NCBI GenBank assembly: GCA_017412025.1
Contig: JAFQOY010000006.1
Coordinates: 1-37,215, forward strand
DNA: 37,215 nucleotides
Direction of reading: 5' to 3'
Source of the DNA: Clostridia bacterium
Lineage (GTDB): Bacteria; Bacillota_A; Clostridia; Christensenellales; Aristaeellaceae
Within the stretch, counting starts at the first letter, position 1, and every line of letters starts with the position of its first letter. A program made the translations under genes and the position numbers. This document shows, in pieces, positions 1 through 5,894 of the stretch. The notes beneath the pieces were generated by a model. It worked only from the letters and a program-made list of their open reading frames with translations, was not told the DNA's origin and did no database searches.

Positions 1-112
1 GTATGAGATGACTGAACCCAATCGCGAGGCCTGAGCGGGGCTGTCGCAGACAAAAGAATAACCGTGATGGCCTCTGCTGTTTCTGAAAACAAATCATCAG
101 AAGGAGCAAGCT

Positions 113-415
113 ATGGGCTATAAGAACGCGGCGCAGGTGCTGCCGCAGACGCTGATTGAAGAGATTCAGCGCTATATTGACGGCGTATATCTGTACATTC
201 CAAGAAAAACGGAAAACAAGCGCAGCTGGGGCGAGACGACCAATGCCCGATTGATGCTGCAGGTAAGGAACATCTGCATTTTTCAGGATCATCTGTCCGG
301 AAAGAGCGTGCAGGAACTGGCGCGGGAATACTACCTGTCGTGCAAGAGCATACAGCGCGTGATTGCGCAGCAGAGGAAAATGACGGGCGAAGCGCCCGGG
401 GAGAAAGAGCTATGA
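113..415 (+). CDS. CD3324-family helix-turn-helix protein
   Basis: A 100-residue protein that I recognise as the CD3324 family of small Clostridia proteins. The family hallmarks are visible: an N-terminal 'LPQTLIEEIQRYIDG' segment, the 'IPRKTENKRSWGE' block around residues 30-41, and a C-terminal helix-turn-helix at about residues 63-90 (VQELAREYYLSCKSIQRVI) that resembles SpoIIID/Mor-type HTH elements. A DNA-binding or regulatory role is inferred from that HTH; the target is unknown. The start follows AGAAGGAG with normal spacing. Its TGA overlaps the ATG of the following acetyltransferase (ATGA, 412-415), so the two genes are translationally coupled. The 112 bases before it carry no recognisable gene beyond a possible 10-codon tail of an upstream frame ending at 34. 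Confidence 0.85.
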   Translation: MGYKNAAQVLPQTLIEEIQRYIDGVYLYIPRKTENKRSWGETTNARLMLQVRNICIFQDHLSGKSVQELAREYYLSCKSIQRVIAQQRKMTGEAPGEKEL

Positions 416-879
416 GCGAAGTGAACATCGTGAGCATTGCGCAGCAGCCGCAGCTGCTGGAGTGCGCGGCGGACTGGTTTCATGCAAAATGGGGCATTCC
501 CAGAGCGGCGTATGAAGAGAGCATGCGCGGCAGCCTTGAAAGCGAAGCCGTTCCGTGCTGGCTTGTTGCGCTTGACGGCGAAACGATCGTCGGCGGTCTG
601 GGCGTGATCGAGAATGATTTCCATCAGCGCAAGGATCTGGCGCCCAACGTCTGCGCGGTGTATGTGGAGAATTCCTACCGCAGGCAGGGCATTGCGGGCA
701 GGCTGCTTGAGGAAATCAGCCGCAGGATGGCACAAAAGGGCATCGATACGCTGTATCTGGCAACGAGCCATACATCGTTTTATGAACGGTACGGCTGGGC
801 GTATTTCTGCCCGGTGATGTGCGACGGAGAGGACGTCCCCAGCCGCATGTACAGGCGCGTATACGCAGAAAAAGAATAA
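412..879 (+). CDS. GNAT-family N-acetyltransferase
   Basis: A 155-residue Gcn5-related N-acetyltransferase. The acetyl-CoA binding motif A is at about residues 80-100: the beta strand 'VCAVYVENSYR' runs into the pyrophosphate-binding loop RRQGIAGRLL (pattern Q/RxxGxG/A). A C-terminal 'HTSFYERYGWAYF' matches the usual 'FYEKxGF' motif. The ATG at 412 is preferred over an in-frame upstream ATG at 340 because it sits in an ATGA overlap with the preceding gene and has GGGGAG eight bases upstream. Acceptor substrate cannot be told. A stem-loop terminator follows directly, so this is the end of a two-gene unit. Confidence 0.88.
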   Translation: MSEVNIVSIAQQPQLLECAADWFHAKWGIPRAAYEESMRGSLESEAVPCWLVALDGETIVGGLGVIENDFHQRKDLAPNVCAVYVENSYRRQGIAGRLLEEISRRMAQKGIDTLYLATSHTSFYERYGWAYFCPVMCDGEDVPSRMYRRVYAEKE

Positions 880-885
880 CGCAGC

Positions 886-919
886 AAAGCCGCTCTTCCT
901 GTCGGGGAGAGCGGCTTTT
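886..919 (+). terminator. Intrinsic terminator after the GNAT gene
   Basis: A 10-bp perfect stem (AAGCCGCTCT / AGAGCGGCTT) with an 11-nt loop, running into TTTT on the plus strand, lies seven bases after the acetyltransferase stop. The A-rich 5' flank means it may also act on the minus strand for the converging S-component gene that ends at 942. Confidence 0.8.
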
Positions 920-941
920 GTGCGAATAAGCGGAGAACTCA

Positions 942-1469
942 TCAGCCGGCAAGGCGCGCCTTTTCAAGCGCAGTGACGAGCGCCGGCACGGCGATCAGCT
1001 GCAGGATGACGCCGGGCACGGCGTTGACAAAGCCGTTGGCAATAAAGAGCTGCCAGGAAAAGGATTTGGCGGCAAAGCCGTAGAGCGGCACGCTGACCGC
1101 GCCCCAGACGACGCGGCCAAGCAGCATGGCGCAGACCAGAGAAACGTAGAGCATGGGCAGGGATTTGGGCAGACGGCTGCGCAGGAAGCCGGAGACAAAA
1201 CCGTAGGCAGCCAGCTCAAAGGCCATCGCGCAGGCGGCAGGCATGAGCACCGGCATACCGAACACGGCGCTGCGCAGCACAGGAAGGATCGCGCCGACGG
1301 CCAGCCCCCAGAGCGGGCTGCAGACCATGCCGCAGATGAACACGGGCAGATGCATCGGCAGAAGCATGTTGCCGATATGCTGAATCTGGCCGGTGAGGAA
1401 GGGAAGCAGCATGCCGATGGCGAGCAGCATGGCGGAAAGCGTGAGACGACGGACGGAGACTTTGTTCAT
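942..1469 (-). CDS. ECF transporter S component, substrate unassigned
   Basis: A 175-residue, very hydrophobic protein with about five to six membrane segments, typical in size for energy-coupling-factor substrate-binding (S) components. The segment 'GNMLLPMHLPVFICG' followed by 'GLAVGAILPVLRS' is characteristic of one S-component subgroup whose ligand I cannot name. S components bind a vitamin or its precursor in the membrane and are driven by a shared EcfA/A'/T module, which is not in this window. The gene has its own near-perfect sigma-A promoter just after the rarA stop, a 5' leader with a terminator-like hairpin, and an AAGGGG Shine-Dalgarno eight bases before the ATG. The leader points to ligand-controlled transcription, as for other vitamin uptake S components. 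Confidence 0.85.
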   Translation of the reverse strand: MNKVSVRRLTLSAMLLAIGMLLPFLTGQIQHIGNMLLPMHLPVFICGMVCSPLWGLAVGAILPVLRSAVFGMPVLMPAACAMAFELAAYGFVSGFLRSRLPKSLPMLYVSLVCAMLLGRVVWGAVSVPLYGFAAKSFSWQLFIANGFVNAVPGVILQLIAVPALVTALEKARLAG

Positions 1470-1487
1470 ACTGAAAACCCCTTGTGC

Positions 1488-1573
1488 AAAAAATAAAAGC
1501 CGCGAAGAAACAGACCGGTTCGCCGGTTCTGCCTTCGTGGCTGGTTATGCTGATCATGCCGCCTTCAGACGGC
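1488..1573 (-). promoter_or_regulatory. Attenuator or riboswitch-like leader of the S-component gene
   Basis: Between the promoter and the start codon, the minus-strand transcript contains a perfect 6-bp hairpin with a UGAA loop (1558-1573). It is followed by a longer hairpin (1500-1540) whose outer arms CCACGAAG/CTTCGCGG enclose an ACCGG-CGAA-CCGGT tip, and this runs straight into TTTTATTTTTT (1488-1498). The second element has the form of an intrinsic terminator sitting 5' of the gene. A CTGCC at 1571-1575 can pair with GGCAG at 1529-1533, the 5' arm of the terminator, giving a possible alternative fold. It does not match TPP, FMN, THF, preQ1, cobalamin or fluoride aptamer cores that I know. 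Confidence 0.6.
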
Positions 1574-1579
1574 AGGAAT

Positions 1580-1608
1580 ATTATATTGCATACAACAGGA
1601 AATGTCAA
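1580..1608 (-). promoter_or_regulatory. Consensus sigma-A promoter for the S-component gene
   Basis: On the minus strand TTGACA (1603-1608), a 17-bp spacer and TATAAT (1580-1585) match the housekeeping consensus at all twelve positions. It lies within 10-40 bases of the rarA stop codon, so the S-component gene is not simply a distal member of a rarA operon. A start near 1573 would give a leader of about 105 nt. Confidence 0.88.
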
Positions 1609-1615
1609 CCATCAA

Positions 1616-2926
1616 TCAGGGATCGACGACGCCGCGCAGCCTGCGGCGCTCGCGCAGCTTGGCCTCCTGCCCCTGGTCGGAGGGAATATAGTATCTGCGG
1701 CCTTTGACCTCGGGCGGCATGTATTCCTGCGCGACCCAGTGGCCGGGATAGTCGTGCGGATATTTATACTGCGCGCCGGGGTTGATGCGCTCGTGGCCGC
1801 TGTAGTGTGTGTCGCGCAGATAGACCGGAACGGGGCCGAACCCGCCCTGCTCTGCGTCCGCTGCGGACTGATCCAGCGCCATGACGACGGAATTGGACTT
1901 CGGGCTCTCGCACACGGCGATGATCGCCTGCGCAAGGGAGAGCCGGGCTTCCGGCAGGCCGACCATCTCAAGCGCCTGCGCGGCGGCGACGGCCTGCAGC
2001 ATGGCGGTCGGGTTGGCAAGGCCCACGTCCTCGCTCGCGTGCGCGATGATGCGCCGGGCGATCAGCCGGGGATCAACGCCCGCATACAGCAGCCGTGCGA
2101 ACCACGCCAGCGCCGCGTCGGAATCGCTGCCGCGCAGGCTCTTGCAGAAGGCGGAGAGCATGTCGTAATACAGCGATTCATCGCAGCGGATGACAGGCTT
2201 CTGGATGGATTCCTCGGCGACGGCGAGCGGAATATGGATCACGCCGTTTTGATCCGCCTCCGTGGTGAGCACGGCGAGCTCCAGCGCGCCCAGCGCCGAG
2301 CGGACGTCGCCGTTGGCGATGCGGGCGATGTGATGGGCAGCGTCCTCGTCAAGAACCACCTGTCTGTCGCCGAAGCCGCGCTCGCGGTCGTGCAGCGCGC
2401 GGTCCATGGCGGCGAGCACGTCGCGCTCCGCCAAAGGCTCAAACTTGAATATCCGGCACCGGCTGACGATGGCCGGGGTCATGGCGATGGTGGGGTTTTC
2501 CGTTGTGGAGCCGATGAAGCGCACCACGCCGCGCTCAATGGCGGGCAGGATGGAATCGGACTGCGACTTGCTCCACCTGTGGCACTCGTCAAGCAGCAGA
2601 TATGTCGCCTGACCGTAGAGGGAGCGCCTGTCCTGCGCCGCCTTGATCACCTGGCGCACGTCGGCTACGCCGCTGGTGACGGCGTTGAGCTGGACGAAGG
2701 CGGAGTGGGTGGTGTTTGCGATGATGGAGGCAAGCGTCGTCTTGCCGCAGCCGGGCGGACCGTAGAAGATGGAGGAGGTCATGCGATCGGCCTCAATCGC
2801 GCGGCGAAGCAGACGGCCCGGGCCCACGATATGGCGCTGACCGATGAACTCGTCGAGCGTGCGCGGGCGCATGCGGTCGGCCAGCGGGCTGAGCGCGGCC
2901 TCCTGATGCGAGAACAGATCCTGCAT
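1616..2926 (-). CDS. rarA: Replication-associated recombination protein A (RarA/MgsA) AAA+ ATPase
   Basis: A 436-residue AAA+ ATPase of the RarA/Mgs1/WRNIP1 family, related to clamp loaders and RuvB, which acts at stalled replication forks. Visible are the N-terminal 'PLADRMRPRTLDEFIGQ' signature, Walker A GPPGCGKTT (about residues 51-59), a Walker B 'LLLDECHRW' (usually DEIHRF in the family), sensor 1 'GSTTENP', and the C-terminal tetramerisation region ending 'YIPSDQGQEAKLRERRR'. Length is usual for the family. The start at 2926 is chosen because GGAGGT precedes it and the protein then begins at the conserved MQDLF...; an in-frame upstream ATG would add 30 unrelated residues. It is transcribed from the promoter at 2960-2988, which overlaps a perfect palindrome. 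Confidence 0.95.
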   Translation of the reverse strand: MQDLFSHQEAALSPLADRMRPRTLDEFIGQRHIVGPGRLLRRAIEADRMTSSIFYGPPGCGKTTLASIIANTTHSAFVQLNAVTSGVADVRQVIKAAQDRRSLYGQATYLLLDECHRWSKSQSDSILPAIERGVVRFIGSTTENPTIAMTPAIVSRCRIFKFEPLAERDVLAAMDRALHDRERGFGDRQVVLDEDAAHHIARIANGDVRSALGALELAVLTTEADQNGVIHIPLAVAEESIQKPVIRCDESLYYDMLSAFCKSLRGSDSDAALAWFARLLYAGVDPRLIARRIIAHASEDVGLANPTAMLQAVAAAQALEMVGLPEARLSLAQAIIAVCESPKSNSVVMALDQSAADAEQGGFGPVPVYLRDTHYSGHERINPGAQYKYPHDYPGHWVAQEYMPPEVKGRRYYIPSDQGQEAKLRERRRLRGVVDP

Positions 2927-2959
2927 GAGATACCTCCGAAGCGATGGAATATACATTTC

Positions 2960-2988
2960 ATTATATCCCGAAGGCGGGATATTGGCAA
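2960..2988 (-). promoter_or_regulatory. rarA promoter with overlapping palindrome
   Basis: Minus-strand TTGCCA (2983-2988), a 17-bp spacer and TATAAT (2960-2965). The spacer and part of the -10 box form a perfect 8-bp inverted repeat, ATATCCCG / CGGGATAT around AAGG, at 2963-2982, which is placed like an operator. Confidence 0.75.
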
Positions 2989-3082
2989 GTGAGCAGAAGT
3001 ATACGGAATTGTACACAGATTGGGAAGAAAACCGGCGGATGATCCGTTATATATGGAAAAAGAAGGAACGCGGAGGGGAATC

Positions 3083-3781
3083 ATGATGAAAAGAGCGGTG
3101 CTTTGTCTGTTTATTCTATCCTTTATATATCTGCCCGTGCTGTCTGCGGCTGGAGAGACACGCACGTATACGTATGGCGGCAGCGGCGTGGAAATGATCT
3201 ATCATGCTGCGGGGAATGCGCAGGGCAGGATCGCGCTTGCAGGGCTTACGGAATCGAGCGACGGTACGCTTAAAACGCGAACAAAGAGCGGACAGGCAGG
3301 CTGGGTGATGTGTATTGATCAAAGCGGCGATGTGCTTTGGAATTTTTGCCGCCATCAGGCGAAGTATGAACGGATGGAGGTGCCTGTCTGGCATGAGGAC
3401 GGCAGCGTGACTGTCCTGTTCTGGATGGAAAAAAGCGGCTATTCTGAGCTTGAACTGATCCGTCTGTCAGGTCAGGGTGAGATGCTCTCGGCTAAAACAA
3501 TTGCAAAGTCTCAGGATAAGATGGTGCATCTTGTGCAGCGGGGCTTTCTGCCCGGCGAAGGTTATGCGATCGGATGGGTGAACAAGCGTGAAGGGACAGT
3601 TCGCTGTGAACTGTATGACTTTGAGGGTAGCTTCGTACGCGCGCTGGGAGATGAATTCAGCATACCGCAGAATCAGTGGACGGATGCAGGATGGAACATG
3701 GAACTGACGGACGGCACACGCGTAAACGTGCAGTATATTGAGCAGAACAACGGAGATGTGCAGGTGACGTTTGAGCCGTAA
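3083..3781 (+). CDS. Secreted protein of unknown function
   Basis: A 232-residue protein I do not recognise. It starts with a clear Sec signal peptide (MMKRAVLCLFILSFIYLPVL, then SAAGE), with probable cleavage near residue 23. The mature part is rich in beta-type segments: 'YGGSGVEMIYHAAGNAQGRIALAGLTESSDG', 'GWVMCIDQSGDVLWNF', 'WHEDGSVTVLFWME' and 'LIRLSGQGEML'. These read like repeated blades of a beta-propeller ('G.V.W......dG....l') as in secreted WD/PQQ-like proteins; that fold is an inference. The start is set by GGAGGGG before ATGATG at 3083/3086. Codon use is less GC-rich than in its neighbours. It stands alone between the divergent rarA and the convergent B12 operon. Confidence 0.7.
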   Translation: MMKRAVLCLFILSFIYLPVLSAAGETRTYTYGGSGVEMIYHAAGNAQGRIALAGLTESSDGTLKTRTKSGQAGWVMCIDQSGDVLWNFCRHQAKYERMEVPVWHEDGSVTVLFWMEKSGYSELELIRLSGQGEMLSAKTIAKSQDKMVHLVQRGFLPGEGYAIGWVNKREGTVRCELYDFEGSFVRALGDEFSIPQNQWTDAGWNMELTDGTRVNVQYIEQNNGDVQVTFEP

Positions 3782-3793
3782 TCTGAAAGAAAA

Positions 3794-3829
3794 AGACCTC
3801 CCAGCCCTGACTTGAAAGGGACGGGAGGC
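3794..3829 (-). terminator. Terminator of the cobalamin-uptake operon
   Basis: On the minus strand the stem CCTCCCGTCCC... / ...GGGCTGGGAGG is followed by TCTTTTTCTTT. It lies just downstream of the Cys-rich small-domain gene that ends at 3839. On the plus strand the hairpin lacks a T-run, so it is assigned mainly to the minus-strand operon, though it could also help end the secreted-protein transcript. Confidence 0.65.
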
Positions 3830-3838
3830 GCATACCCA

Positions 3839-4081
3839 TCATCGCCCGCTCAGGCAGGCGATGATTTTTTCATAGTTTTCGGCTCTGTGCGGAAATGTGC
3901 ATGCGGAGCAGTCCTTGATGCGTCCGGACGCCGTATCGATATATGCGGGCGTTCCGGGGCAGCGCGCCATACCGTAGAGCGGGCAGAAGCAGAACAGGCA
4001 GTTCATCTCCTCCATGCCTTCGTGGCAGGGATAATACCGGCAGGCTGTGTTGGCGAAAAAGGCGTGGGAGTTTTCGGTCAT
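3839..4081 (-). CDS. Cysteine-rich small domain protein of the cobalamin operon
   Basis: An 80-residue protein of the 'cysteine-rich small domain' family (Pfam PF04071 type). The family pattern is visible: 'FFANTACRYYPCHEGMEEMNCLFCFCPLY', then 'CPGTPAYI' and 'IKDCSACTFPH..ENY', with eight conserved cysteines (C14, C19, C28, C31, C33, C41, C58, C61) suited to metal or Fe-S binding. The biochemical role is not established to my knowledge, but the family is commonly encoded with cobalamin biosynthesis or uptake genes. Here it is the third gene of a cobalamin-riboswitch operon, 12 nt after the S-component gene and followed by a terminator. A role in corrinoid handling is inferred from that context. 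Confidence 0.85.
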   Translation of the reverse strand: MTENSHAFFANTACRYYPCHEGMEEMNCLFCFCPLYGMARCPGTPAYIDTASGRIKDCSACTFPHRAENYEKIIACLSGR

Positions 4082-4093
4082 ACGTCCTCCTTG

Positions 4094-4624
4094 TCAGCGA
4101 TTGACGATTCCCGGCATGCGCGCTAGCAGCGAGGAGACCGGACGGTAAAGCGCGAGCATGATGGCAAAATTGCTTGCGCCGTGCACGAGGTCAAACGGGA
4201 TGCCTGCAACCCACCAGGAAAGCATCTGCACAAGTCCCTGCGATATGCCGCCGCCGGCAAGGCCGATAAAGAAATACGGCACGGCGCACAGGAGACCAAA
4301 GAGCAGACCGAACACGCCGGAGACCATCGCCCAGAAGAAGGCGGAATCCACCCGGGAAAACGCGCGGACGAACAGCGCGAGCAGCGGCCATGCGTACAGG
4401 TACATGATCCACCACAGCCCGAAGCCGTAGATCAGCCCTTCGATGAGGATGAGCGCCGGGACGGTATAGAGCGTGAGCCTGCCGTAGCGCAGGGTGAAGA
4501 GGATGAGCAGGAAGCTGGTCAGCTCGATATTGGGCAGGGACTGCATGGCCAGCTTGCACACCTCGATCACGGCGATCATCAGCGCGGCGGTTGCGACGCG
4601 CTGCGCAGCGGATGCGCGGTTCAT
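4094..4624 (-). CDS. ECF transporter S component, probably for cobalamin (CbrT-like)
   Basis: A 176-residue membrane protein with about six transmembrane segments in the ECF S-component size range. It opens with 'RVATAALMIAVIEVCKLAMQSLPNIELTSFLLILFTLRYG', a pattern typical of a cobalamin-associated S-component group. The ligand assignment rests mainly on context: it is controlled by a cobalamin riboswitch at 5198-5362 and overlaps by 4 nt (ATGA, 4621-4624) the upstream DUF4430 gene, whose fold is shared with the C-terminal domain of transcobalamin-like proteins. Energising subunits EcfA, EcfA' and EcfT must come from elsewhere. A cobinamide or other corrinoid specificity is equally possible. 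Confidence 0.8.
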   Translation of the reverse strand: MNRASAAQRVATAALMIAVIEVCKLAMQSLPNIELTSFLLILFTLRYGRLTLYTVPALILIEGLIYGFGLWWIMYLYAWPLLALFVRAFSRVDSAFFWAMVSGVFGLLFGLLCAVPYFFIGLAGGGISQGLVQMLSWWVAGIPFDLVHGASNFAIMLALYRPVSSLLARMPGIVNR

Positions 4625-5031
4625 TTGTCATAGAGGATGACGAAGCCGTCGCCATCCTCGACGGGCTGCATGCTCACGCCGTAATTGCCGTAATTGCCGT
4701 TGACGATGACTGCCCAGTATGCGCCGTTTGTATTGTAATCGGCGGTTTCGCCGTTGACAGTCGTGAGCATCATGCCGTACGGGCCTTCTGTGCCGCTGAA
4801 GGTGAGCCCTTCGGCCTCCTCCATGGCGCCCAGGAGGTATTGTGCATCGGTAGAGAGCGTGTAAATCGTTTCTTTTCCGGCGGAATCGATCACCGAGAGG
4901 GTGATGTTCTTGCTGCCTGCCTGCGCCTTCTCGCGGAAGGTCACGTAGACGAAGGACAGCACGGCGATCAGCAGCGCGAACGCGGCGAGGGCGAGCGCCC
5001 TGGGAAGGCTGAAACGGGTTTTGGTTTTCAT
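4621..5031 (-). CDS. DUF4430 membrane-anchored or secreted protein, putative corrinoid capture
   Basis: A 136-residue protein with one N-terminal hydrophobic helix (about residues 11-31, 'ALALAAFALLIAVLSFVYVTF') that serves as uncleaved anchor or signal peptide. It is followed by a single DUF4430 / transcobalamin C-terminal-like domain: 'ITLSVIDSAGKETIYTLST' leads to 'LLGAMEEAEGL', then 'TTVNGETADYN..AYWAVIVNG', ending 'VEDGDGFVILY'. In the family this beta-rich domain is associated with cobalamin or other ligand binding outside the membrane. The ATG at 5031 is chosen over an upstream in-frame ATG because that extension would run into the riboswitch terminator; AAGGA lies about 11 nt before it. 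It is the first gene after the riboswitch and is coupled to the S component, suggesting capture of B12 at the surface for hand-over. Confidence 0.8.
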   Translation of the reverse strand: MKTKTRFSLPRALALAAFALLIAVLSFVYVTFREKAQAGSKNITLSVIDSAGKETIYTLSTDAQYLLGAMEEAEGLTFSGTEGPYGMMLTTVNGETADYNTNGAYWAVIVNGNYGNYGVSMQPVEDGDGFVILYDK

Positions 5032-5099
5032 GGAAACAGTCCTTTCTTTGGTCGTGGGGGAACATGGCGGCCGGACAGAGACGCTGCCATGTTCCCGAT

Positions 5100-5129
5100 C
5101 AAAAAGGCCTGCGCAAAAAAGCGCAGGCC
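5100..5129 (-). terminator. Riboswitch-controlled terminator of the cobalamin operon
   Basis: On the minus strand a perfect 9-bp stem GGCCTGCGC / GCGCAGGCC with a T6 loop runs into TTTTT. It lies between the cobalamin aptamer and the DUF4430 start codon, as expected for a transcriptional expression platform. Confidence 0.85.
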
Positions 5130-5197
5130 AAAAACATCTGTTTCCAATCGGTTGCACATGTTTTCAGCCAATGACTCGTGGCCGAGCAACTTCATCT

Positions 5198-5362
5198 GCG
5201 GCAGGTCTTCTGACTTGACGATCACCGCCCTGCGCCGTCTTCCCGGGCGATTGCCCAGTGACATGCTGACGCGTGGCTCCTGTCTTACAGCGACGAGTTC
5301 GTGCAGGATTTGCACCTGCTTCCCTTTTCACCCGGACGCGGCAAAACCGCTCCGGACACCGC
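5198..5362 (-). promoter_or_regulatory. Cobalamin riboswitch
   Basis: The minus-strand transcript shows the cobalamin aptamer core in order: AAAAGGGAA, then GCAGGTGCAAATCCTGC (the B12-box-like helix), 'CGTCGCTGTAA', 'GCATGTCACTGG', 'CGGGAAG.CGG' and the closing 'AAGTCAGAAGACCTGCC'. A promoter lies just upstream and a strong terminator downstream, so excess adenosyl- or related cobalamin would stop transcription of the three genes 5031-3839. Edges are approximate to about ten bases. Confidence 0.93.
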
Positions 5363-5385
5363 GGATGCTCTATTCACTTGGGCAC

Positions 5386-5414
5386 ATGATAGCATATTTT
5401 GCTCTGTATGTCAA
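5386..5414 (-). promoter_or_regulatory. Promoter of the cobalamin riboswitch operon
   Basis: Minus-strand TTGACA (5409-5414), 17-bp spacer, TATCAT (5386-5391). It is divergent from, and only about 35 bp away from, the plus-strand T-box promoter at 5449. Confidence 0.85.
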
Positions 5415-5448
5415 AACGATTGTTTTGCGGCGAATTTTTAAATAACCC

Positions 5449-5477
5449 TTTACAAATCGGGAAAAAACGGGTATCAT
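5449..5477 (+). promoter_or_regulatory. Promoter of the ileS T-box transcript
   Basis: TTTACA (5449-5454), 17-bp spacer, TATCAT (5472-5477). Transcription would begin near 5484, shortly before the T-box Stem I, giving a leader of roughly 410 nt. Confidence 0.8.
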
Positions 5478-5499
5478 ATTCGGGTATATCAAAAAACGC

Positions 5500-5803
5500 G
5501 AATGAGACAGGACGCTGCCGCGACGAGCGCAAAGAGAGCCGGAGGATGGTGCAATTCCGGACGGGAGGCGCGGCGAGGGATCACCTGTCCAGCGGCTCTG
5601 CTGAATGGAGTAGGCGGGGACGGATTGGCCACGTTACGACGTAATGAAGTGGATGCCAGCGAAAGCGGCGCTGACTTCCGGCCCTGTCCTGAGAAGAATG
5701 AATCTTTGAGGACTGTGTCTGAAGCGGGCGCGGCAGCATGCCGGCGTCAATTTGGGTGGTACCGCGAGCAGCCTCGTCCCAATGTGGATAAGGCTGCTTT
5801 TAT
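5500..5803 (+). promoter_or_regulatory. T-box leader, isoleucine specifier (ATC)
   Basis: A full T-box riboswitch. Stem I carries AGAGAGCCGG...TGGTGCAA...CCGG (about 5532-5560), the specifier region GGGATCACCTGTCC with ATC at 5580-5582 followed by A, and the downstream CTGAATGGAGTAGG. The antiterminator T-box sequence AATTTGGGTGGTACCGCG is at 5749-5766. It overlaps the competing terminator AGCAGCCT...AGGCTGCT-TTTT (5767-5801). Uncharged tRNA-Ile(GAU) would pair with ATC and with the T-box bulge to allow read-through into ileS. The spacing and sequence fit the standard transcriptional T-box class. Confidence 0.94.
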
Positions 5804-5894
5804 ATTGCGCTTTCTCCGCCCTTCTGGCGCCTCCCTCCTGCGGGGGGGCAGCCGGCGAAGCGGACCGGGGAAGTGACCAGAGGAGGAAAAAGAC

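Noticed and set aside
1..112. A gene at the left edge
   Set aside because: One frame stays open for ten codons to a TGA at 32-34, too little to support a gene; no hairpin with a T-run is present either.
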